DNA of 64,000 nt from assembly GCA_019188255.1 (NCBI GenBank), contig JAETXT010000004.1, forward strand, positions 3,472,001 to 3,536,000, in the 5' to 3' direction. Within the stretch, counting starts at the first letter, position 1; each line of letters starts with the position of its first letter. The notes under the pieces are model-generated. The model searched no databases. It saw only the letters and a program-made list of their open reading frames with translations, and was not told where the DNA came from. Of this stretch, positions 57,001 to 64,000 are shown piece after piece. The DNA is from Verticillium longisporum (taxonomy: Eukaryota; Ascomycota; Sordariomycetes; Glomerellales; Plectosphaerellaceae). The position numbers and the translations under genes are program-made.

Positions 57001-58532
57001 CAAGCAGGGGGGTCGGTCAGGGGGCTAAGGGTTACGAGAACGTGTATATAAGGAGCTGCGGAGGGCCCTACAAGCTGCGGAGGGCCAGAATTCAGATGTA
57101 TTCCGACCCCCAACCTATATTCTATTGCCTGCGGACCTTGTGGAAGACCTCTTCACTCTGCTCTATATCAAGCACTGACACCGACCGATCACATATAAAG
57201 TAGTAGTCCACAAGTCCGTATCTTCAAGAAGGAGCATAGAGGAACGAGCGCCTAGGCTCTGTCTCATGTATCGAATGTACATGAATCTCACACAACATAC
57301 ACATACGAGATTGCCATGTGAAAAAATAGTCACTACCGCTTTATGACGGGCATTCTTTTCTGTGAACGGCAATGCCGCTGAGCAGGCAAGAGAGTTTTAG
57401 ATTCCGAAGGTCATAACCTGTATTGAGACGTCTGACTCAAAGTTGGAATGGTAATCACGCTCGAAATGGCACATGTATTTCTCAAAGGTTTGTTGTCACG
57501 ACACGTCGATCTAAAATCGCTCCCCAATGAAAGGTTATTATCATCTCAGCAGCACGATGTGCACCACTGATGACTATTGGAGCATGCATTGCAATCTTAT
57601 CATCCTTCATATGATGTTATGAAGTGGCTCATCATACCTGAAAAGCCGAGTAGTCAAGATACGGCTGTCTGCGTGCGATCCTTACGAGCAGGTGGCGACT
57701 CTCCCCCAAAACTGGATCAATAAGATTAACTCTTCCCTCATTGTAAGCATGCGGAGGACTATCACTTCCCTCGGAGTTGTTCTTGAGTCGAGGCACGGTA
57801 TTTGCTGTCAAGGTCGCTTGCCGATCGACTTCAGGCAGAAAACAGTTGATTCAAGGTTGAGATTTGCCGCGTGAAGTCCTGTTTCCCACTAGGCTGCCAA
57901 GACGGGTTAATTCTGTCATGAAGGACTGCCGAAAACAATGCCCAAAAGCTGTGGGAGCATTTCATCATGCGTTCTTTTGCTTCAAGGAGGATACGCCTGA
58001 GGGCATTGGCGTAGTGTCTCTGCAGCGGGTGTTTGACATCAACCAGACATTGTCATCCAAAAAAAGGACCAGACCAACCGAAAACGTCTTTGCATTGTGA
58101 TGTCGGCCGTAAATGGCTCCTAACCCCATGTTGCCATCGCTTGTGAGCGTCTCAAAATGGATCTTCATGGGGGTGTTTCGACTTTTGACACTCGAACCTG
58201 ACGCATGGGACCAACCCCTTGCGTCTGGTCTGGTGACCCAACCCACGTTCGTCTCGTCTCATCCTGATACTCAATCGGCTGGTCCCTCTTGTCAGCTCAC
58301 TGACGCGCGACAACGACGACAAGAGTTGGGGATACCGGCTTTCGATTCAGAATAAATACTCGAGCTGCTCGCCGCAACTCAATAACTTCATTCCGCAGCT
58401 CATTCTTCACCCTTCTGTACTGCATTCTCTTCGTCTTCCGCTGGTCGGTCTTTTCAGCACTTTTGTCAGCCTTCCTCACCCCTATCAAATACATTTATCG
58501 AGACATTACGCACCCCCCAGTCCACACTGAAA
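54035..58532. other. 4.5-kb intergenic region
   Basis: I see no supported gene. There are G runs near 55188-55230, a short imperfect repeat of gctcagggtgctcagg type at 56108-56162, and a TATATAAGG at about 57044-57052 next to repeated gagctgcggagggcc units (57052-57086). ORFs such as 54651-55352 and 55800-56267 have no motifs. Confidence 0.4.
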
Positions 58533-58965
58533 ATGCGCTTCTCTCTCGCCACCACTCTTCTAGGCTTGGCCGCTGTGGCCTGTGCTCGTGTAACCGACAT
58601 CAGCGTATCCGGCGGTGCTCTCGTTCAACGGCAGAATGCTAATCGGCCTGTTCCTTCTGGCGCTTGCTGTGTTGCCAACACCAGCTTGAAGCAGGACACC
58701 TGCACCAGTCAGTCTGGCGCTACCGGCCGTTGCGTGCCCGGTGGCAATGATTGTAAGTCAAATAGTGCGATAAATATGGTAGCAACATGCGGCTGACTCG
58801 TAGCCAGGTGGCGGATCCTTAAGCTGTGTCGAGCAGTCGAACTTGGAATGTGATGCCAACGTTATCGAACGTGGAAAGTCTCTGTGCCGTGCAATTGCAG
58901 CAAATGGTGGATTATTTGACGGCGGGAACATCATTCAGGATCTTTCGCAAGCTTCAGTGAACTAA
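58533..58965 (+). CDS. Small secreted cysteine-rich protein, 125 aa (effector candidate)
   Basis: Exon 1 is 58533-58752 and exon 2 is 58808-58965. The 55-bp intron runs from GTAAGT to TAGCCAG with a CTGAC branch site. An upstream acceptor (CGTAG) would break the frame, so I chose the next AG. Residues 1-19 (MRFSLATTLLGLAAVACAR) form a signal peptide. The mature chain has eight Cys: GACCVAN, DTC, GRC, NDC, LSC, LEC and SLC, enough for four disulfides. The second half includes VEQSNLECD and NVIERGKSLCRA. The spacing is not that of hydrophobins. Secreted, small and Cys-rich is the usual profile of fungal effectors or extracellular structural proteins; no enzyme motif is visible. Actual activity is unknown. 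Confidence 0.78.
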
Positions 58966-59229
58966 AAGGGGTGATGGGACCAGTGGCAGAACCACAATAA
59001 AGGACAACTTGCCATGAACATCCTTCTTATACCGTACTCAGCCCAACTTGGGTCACGCCTATGATAGCTCTAGCATGTATGATGAAGCTGCAGCAAGGCT
59101 TTGGCCTTAGATCAATGCTTTTTGATGCTTGTTGTGTTATTTTGCAATGTCGGCACCAGAGTCATGATAATTTCTCATAGAGTGAGTTGACCAGACCCCA
59201 CTTGAACATCTTTTCGACCACGACCTAGC
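58966..59229. other. Short spacer
   Basis: 3' UTR of the secreted protein gene and upstream flank of the 5S rRNA gene. Nothing else seen. Confidence 0.5.
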
Positions 59230-59348
59230 ACATACGACCATACCTACTGGAAAACTCGGGATCCCGTCCGCTCTCCCAGTGATAAACCAGTAAGGGCCGG
59301 ACTAGTAGTTGGGTGGGTGACCACCAGCGAATCCCCGGTGTTGTATGT
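59230..59348 (+). rRNA. 5S ribosomal RNA
   Basis: The 119-nt sequence starts ACATACGACC and ends TGTTGTATGT, so its ends pair as helix I. The strongly conserved internal promoter/loop region AGTAGTTGGGTGGGTGACC, followed by ACCAGCGAATCCC, is present, as is GGAAAAC near the start. T-rich sequence follows (TTTTGCTTTTT), suited to polymerase III termination. A single dispersed copy away from rDNA is normal in filamentous ascomycetes. Confidence 0.93.
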
Positions 59349-59872
59349 TTTGCTTTTTGTACGTTCCCGTACAGGCATTTGGCCTCACGGTCATTGGCGT
59401 TACGGGACACGCCTTAGGGTGGGTGCGTGAATGGGCCAAGTAAATGTCTATGAGTAGAACGTGGATTCCCTCTGTTGTAAAGAGGGAACGCAAAGTCCCA
59501 TGTGCCAGGGTCGTCAGTTGCGAGATAACATGAGTGGAGTACCGTCTTATCAGGACCTGGTGTCTCCCGAACCAAGCGCCGTGTGACGAATTACCTGATT
59601 TGCCAGTCAATACTGGACATGGCGGTGTTTCAATCTCATCTTTGGTCTTTTGCCGCGATCCTACAGGGGGAGGTCGAGCACGCCGCGAGACATAATGGGC
59701 TGTCAAAAACGTGGCACGACTTGAATGAGGCTTCATAAGGATTTGTGGCAGTGCAGAAGTTATCATTTGACTCCACCTCAAATCCTACCTCTAAGACGGA
59801 GAGACCGAGTAAGTCTACAGGTTGAACGACAACATCCATGTGTTCAACGACCAGGTCCAGTTCATATCCCAT
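59349..59872. other. Intergenic, no supported gene
   Basis: This region between the 5S gene and the 3' end of the aminopeptidase gene contains short unrelated ORFs only. Confidence 0.5.
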
Positions 59873-61262
59873 TCAAAGGTATGAGGCCTCAACGAGGAAA
59901 CCGACGGTGAACTTGGAGTGGCGGAGGACAGAGGCCCACTGGATGCTGGCATAGGTCTGTATCAAGCATTAGCATCCAAGATAGAACAAGATCGTGGACA
60001 GGTTGGAGACTCACATCGCGCGAAGAGTGGATGTTGGGGTTGGAGGAGGCGAAAGGCTCCGAAGCGACGAAGGCAGCGGCTGCAAAGCGTCAGAATTAAT
60101 ATTCCTGGATCAGAGCACATTGAACTCACGGAAACCGGCAGCACGAGCGCTGGCGTGGTCAGAGCAGCCGTAGCCGCAGCGAGAGGTACCGGTAGTCAGG
60201 CCAGTGTACTGGCGGGCGATGAGGGTAACATAGGAGCTCAACGAGGCATCGACATAGTCGCTGAAGACGATAGGGCGGCCGCCGGGCGAGTAGCCGGTCA
60301 TGTCCTGGTTTAGCATGGCCAGGACGGTGGCGCCGGTGGAGGCGTAGTTGCGGAAGACTGCCTGCGATCCGAGAAGACCACCCTCCTCACCACCGTACCA
60401 GTGGAACTCGAGAGTGTTCTTGGGCTTGAAGCCAGAGTTGGCAAGGATGCGAAGCGCCTCAAGGGTGTTGACGCTACCGGTGCCGTTGTCATCGGCTCCA
60501 GGGGCACGGGCAGTGCTGGACCCAGCAGTCGAGTCGTAGTGCGCGCCAACGATCACTACATAATGTAAGTACTTGTGTTAAGTCATGCAGTCAAGTCACT
60601 TACCGAGGTTGGGGCTGGTGCCCGGGATACGGGCAATGATCGACGGCTGGTTGAAGCTGTGCGTAAAGCGACGAACAGTGATAGCTGGGTTCGCGGCCGC
60701 AACCGTTGTGACCTGGTTGAAGAGCCAAGTGCTGGCTTGGGTGCCATATGTCGACTGGTAGTGGCGGTTTTGGAAGCTTTAGTGTGTAAGTAACGATGGA
60801 TCGGATCAAAGCACGCAGACAAACAAGTCATGGTCTTACTTGGTCAAAGTCTGGAGCCAGCTCTGGGGCCTAGTGTTGGACACTCCGGCAATCAAGGCAT
60901 TGGCTTCAGCAACGTGCGTCAAGGTCGTCGGGTACCTGACTTGACGGGCCTCGAGGGAAGATTCCGAAGGAGGCGTCGAGAGAACGGAGAGGACAGCCTC
61001 ATCCTACCAGGGTCAATTCAAGCCTTTCAGATGTCCGCGTTGTTTCTCGTACCTGGATGTCGGTGATGTCGATGAAGTTGATGCGCTTCGAGCCGAGTAC
61101 CAACTTCGCCTTCTCTTCTTCAGTCACCCATCGACCGGGATCTTCTTCAGAAGTCTTGATGAGCCTCAGAGGAGAATTCTGCTTGACGCTCTCAGCAGCG
61201 GGAGCAGCAGAGGCAAGGTGAGCAGCAGAAGCCAGAACGGCAAGGGCGGTCTGGAGATGCAT
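59873..61262 (-). CDS. Secreted M28 leucine aminopeptidase
   Basis: Six exons: 61262-61053, 61003-60840, 60776-60604, 60555-60130, 60079-60015 and 59956-59873 (373 aa). The five introns are 48-63 bp. The N-terminus MHLQTALAVLASAAHLASA is a signal peptide, and a propeptide of about 70 residues ends near LEARQVRYPTT. The zinc-peptidase ligands are in order: His in VGAHYDST, Asp in PGADDNGTG, the catalytic Glu pair in WYGGEEGGLLG, Asp in LNQDMTGY, and the last His after SRCGYGCSDHASA. Two Cys in that segment probably form the family's disulfide. Members remove N-terminal Leu and other residues from peptides outside the cell for nutrition. AATAAATAAG about 110 bp upstream may be a TATA element. 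Confidence 0.92.
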
Positions 61263-62547
61263 AGTGATGGCAATGATACAGGGCTGTCCCAGAGATAGAG
61301 AGGAGTAGAAACCAGCAATGGTGCTTGTAACAAGTTTCAAGGGTATTCGGCAGTACCCGACGGTAGTCAAGCCCTTATTTATTACCCATCAACATCCCGT
61401 TCGAAGATCCTCCTTCCCGATACTGCCACAAAGGTAGTGATGTGCGCCATTGAGGTGAAGGTTGACGTGCAGTTCAGCTGAATGCCTCCAGCTGCCTAAA
61501 GTGCAACGGACCTGAAAACGTGCTCATGCAAAAATGGGAACTGCCGCTTTGCGAAGTGTCACTGTCCGCGGGGAAGTGGGTAGTATAGGGCAGGAGATCA
61601 TTCGGCGGCGCAGATCACATTGCGTTTCTCCCAGCGGGTACCTGGCCGAGCTGCCCGAATGGGCGTAGCCCACAATGTCGAATCATCTTGGCATGGCGCC
61701 CCGCCGGCATTGCAACAGAGTCGCTGTCTATACGGCATACATCCTGTATCCTTATGGTATTATTGGCTCAGTGGCGATGGACCTTCTCTTTGGCGAACTT
61801 ACTCCGAATGGCTAGCTGGTGCTCAGGTATCTAAGGTTGCGATTAGATTATCTGCTCAGCACCGATGTCTTGCCCATGGGGAGATCGCCGGCTCCTTCCT
61901 ACTATGGTTAAAGGGGTCATCAAGGCCAACTCTGTGCTGCAACTGCCGGAACTGCCAAGACTCTTCACTACCTCTCAAAACCTCGACCTTCGGCAGCTCG
62001 GTTTATGAAAGCTTTCGTCTGTGTTGTCTCACGGCCAGTACTGGCTTTTGTGTCTATCAATAAGCATGCATCAGGTTACCACGACACCAAGATCAAGTCA
62101 GGATCTAAGGTATGTCTCTGCACTTAGTCCAAGCGTGCGTGAATAATAAGAAGGTATACAAGTGATTGTATTGCGAAGCCAACGGCCGTGGACGCCGCCG
62201 AGGCAAGCTGGCTTGTGGTCAATCTCGTATTCCAACGACGTCGTCTGTTCCGAAAACCATCATCTGCAATTCGAGAGAGAATATTCAGTCAAGCTGTAGC
62301 TTGGACTTGCTCACTTTCTCACATGCCTGTGGGAGCATGGACGTACGTCTCATAACTTGATTCACTGCCTCGCGCTCTAATCTCAACAACGTTCAGTCGC
62401 TTGCCTGACCATAAGTTCCATACCTTGACATAACGGATGGGCAGAAACTTGATACGCCAGCACGGGCAATGAGGGTTCACCCCCACCGAAACTCCATACC
62501 CACGTCCACACTTTGTAAACTAGCAATTCAGGCCCGCCAGACACCAA
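61263..62547. other. Intergenic, no supported gene
   Basis: This is the promoter region of the aminopeptidase gene and further DNA up to tRNA-Glu. A 147-codon plus ORF near 61620-62063 starts without ATG, is Cys/Trp/Ser-rich and has no motif. Confidence 0.45.
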
Positions 62548-62619
62548 TCCGAACTGGTGTAATGGCTAACATTTGACGCTCTCACCGTCAGGCTCAGGGT
62601 TCGATTCCCTGGTTCGGAA
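62548..62619 (+). tRNA. tRNA-Glu (CTC)
   Basis: This is a 72-nt intronless cloverleaf. The acceptor TCCGAAC pairs with GTTCGGA. The A box lies in TGGTGTAATGGCTAACA, the anticodon hairpin TGACG-CTCTCAC-CGTCA gives anticodon CTC, and the T arm is CAGGGTTCGATTCCCTG. The discriminator base is A. Confidence 0.95.
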
Positions 62620-62966
62620 CATCAGACATGGCGTTACTCGGCGCCCAGAAGTTTTGCCAGTTTTGAAGTTGTTAGCGATGCATCAGGGAGGAGCTACAGA
62701 CGATAGAAACACTTCGGTCTTTCAGGGTATGTTTGATACACGATTCTTAACTATGGTTGAATGTTTCACGGTATTGGAATATTTAGAGAACGGAGAAATA
62801 CAAACATTATCAACCACGCCCAGCAACTAGACTCTGGGCAACCATAGAAGGCGCCGAATGACGTTCCTTACGATGTGCGTACGAATTATTTGATTTTTTT
62901 TTTCCTTGATAGTTCATCGCCCTTACCTATGCTCCAGACTTGGCCTGCTTCCTTTCATGCTTCGGG
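62620..62966. other. Short spacer
   Basis: Spacer between tRNA-Glu and the 3' end of the dehydrogenase gene, including a 10-11 base T run near 62893. No gene seen. Confidence 0.5.
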
Positions 62967-64000
62967 CTAGAGAAAGGAGCTGACCTGATCCTCGCACCAG
63001 TCCCAGTACCTTTTCCCCAACTCAGGTTCGACGATGTCTGCTCGGGGTTCCTCTCGCCTCCCGAATGGAGTGACTGATAACAGTCAGCATCACAAGAACT
63101 GTGATTGCATGGAGGATCGCACTGTTCACTACTTACTCCACTTGTCCTTCGACGTGATTGAAGAGTCAAGACCCGCGAATAATTCAGTGTACGCTCCATA
63201 CTTGGCAGGCTTTCCCATTAGTTTCTATCAGAGGCCAGCCAATGGTCTATGGTCCCGAGAGAACCGCGTTCAAAAAAACGCGGGGACTGCGGACGATATC
63301 GAGCAATCATCTGGTTCCAACTTTTTTTTAAAGAAAAATAACAGGCATCGATGAGCAAACGGAGATTTGAGAGGCCTGGTCAAGGTACAACTTACAACCT
63401 GGAACTTTTGAGCGGCACCAAAATTCCGCTGCAGGTTGGTCTTCAAGAGCCCAGGATTCAAGGACTTGATGAGACAGTCAGAAGACGATGATAGACGCGT
63501 TGCAGAGTGAGGTTCTGGACTTACCACACTGACGATATTGCTCTCCGGAAATCGTCTGTCGAATTCAGCGGCATGAATCAAGTTACCAACTTTTGACCGA
63601 TTATATTTCGTCATGTTGTCCTCGTCCTTGTGATAGTCCATGTTGCCAAAGTCGATGGCCGGCTTGGGTGCAAAGTCAGCCGACATAGAGGACACCCATA
63701 CGATACGGACACTTCGTGGTGGTGCAGTTCTGGCGGTCTCTTGAAGTAGCGGAGTTAGGAACTTGATGAACAGGAAGTGGGCCAGCGAGTTGACACCAAG
63801 CTGCAACTCAAAGCCCTGGGCGGTCTTGGAGCCCTCTGCTGGTAGCATGACGCCTGCATTATTCCAGATGACGTCGAGACGCGTTTCTTGAGAGGCAAAC
63901 TCGGATGCTGACTGCTTGATCGTCGTAAGGTCGTCAAGCACAAGCTTGAGCAAGAGGAGCTGGCCCTTAGACTTGGGGTGAGCCTTTTTGATCTCGGCAA
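62967..64000 (-). CDS. Short-chain dehydrogenase/reductase (5' end off window)
   Basis: Visible exons are 64000-63525, 63464-63396, 63224-63137 and 63073-62967. Introns of 60, 171 and 63 bp have GTAAGT donors, and all junctions keep frame. The N-terminal Rossmann glycine motif lies beyond the right edge. Visible parts of the classical SDR fold are LDVIWNNAGVM, LQLGVNSLAHFLF, the catalytic Ser in VWVSSMSADF, and the catalytic YNRSK (Tyr-x3-Lys). After splicing come VSVSLNPGLLKTNL, KYGAYTELFAGLDSS, ITPFGRREE and a C-terminal YWDWCEDQV helix. These later motifs are typical of the fungal retinol-dehydrogenase-like SDR group, which uses NAD(P) to oxidise or reduce alcohols and ketones. The substrate is unknown. 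Without splicing the frame would run into junk after NIVSV, which supports the exons given. Confidence 0.85.

Noticed and set aside
58753..58803. First available acceptor (CGTAG) for the secreted-protein intron
   Set aside because: It shifts the frame and ends the protein early; the next AG four bases on keeps all later cysteines in frame.
61620..62063. 147-codon plus-strand ORF
   Set aside because: No ATG at its start, Cys/Trp-rich random-looking translation and no motif.

Overview
The window comes from a filamentous ascomycete (Pezizomycotina, most likely a Sordariomycete; this placement is inference). The evidence is the gene style: GC-rich exons split by 48-170 bp introns with GT...CTRAC...AG signals. 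It also has a lone dispersed 5S rRNA gene, intronless tRNAs, secreted carbohydrate- and peptide-degrading enzymes, a small secreted cysteine-rich protein, and about 12 kb of AT-rich DNA with the CpA-to-TpA decay left by repeat-induced point mutation (RIP).

Layout. 1-6.4 kb: a MYND-finger protein running off the left edge, a long disordered C2H2-like protein (four exons and one apparent frameshift), and a tiny two-exon gene. 7.3-13 kb: a secreted GH5 mannanase-like enzyme with CBM1 whose catalytic acid/base Glu is replaced by Gly, a small membrane protein, and a secreted PAF-acetylhydrolase-like lipase. 17-21.4 kb: a type II membrane GT32-like glycosyltransferase, a broken HXXXD-type acyltransferase pseudogene, and a coiled-coil protein. 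22.8-34.7 kb: three transposons nested inside one another, each with an exact target-site duplication. A hAT-like element (8-bp duplication) contains a Ty3/Gypsy LTR element (two 475-bp LTRs, 5-bp duplication). That in turn contains a recent, un-RIPped pogo/Fot-type element (46-bp inverted repeats, TA duplication). 35-38.3 kb: tRNA-Gly and a Zn2Cys6 protein that also carries a homing-endonuclease-type zinc loop.

40.9-54.0 kb holds the most unusual block: five consecutive genes for low-complexity or conserved-unknown proteins. They are a 1317-residue LEA-like protein with 11-residue repeats and about nine DUF3659 repeats, a second DUF3659 protein, two otherwise unrelated disordered proteins ending in nearly the same roughly 30-residue tail, and a membrane-anchored conserved protein. 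I suggest this is a physically clustered structural or stress-assembly system. The clustering and the shared tail are visible in the sequence; the joint function is inference.

58.5-64 kb: a small secreted 8-cysteine protein, a 5S rRNA gene, a secreted M28 leucine aminopeptidase (six exons), tRNA-Glu, and a short-chain dehydrogenase running off the right edge.

Exon boundaries were assigned by hand from splice signals and reading-frame continuity. Family names come from motif recognition, not database searches. Three independent reading-frame breaks fall in short A runs and are each explained by one missing A, so small indel errors in this assembly are possible.
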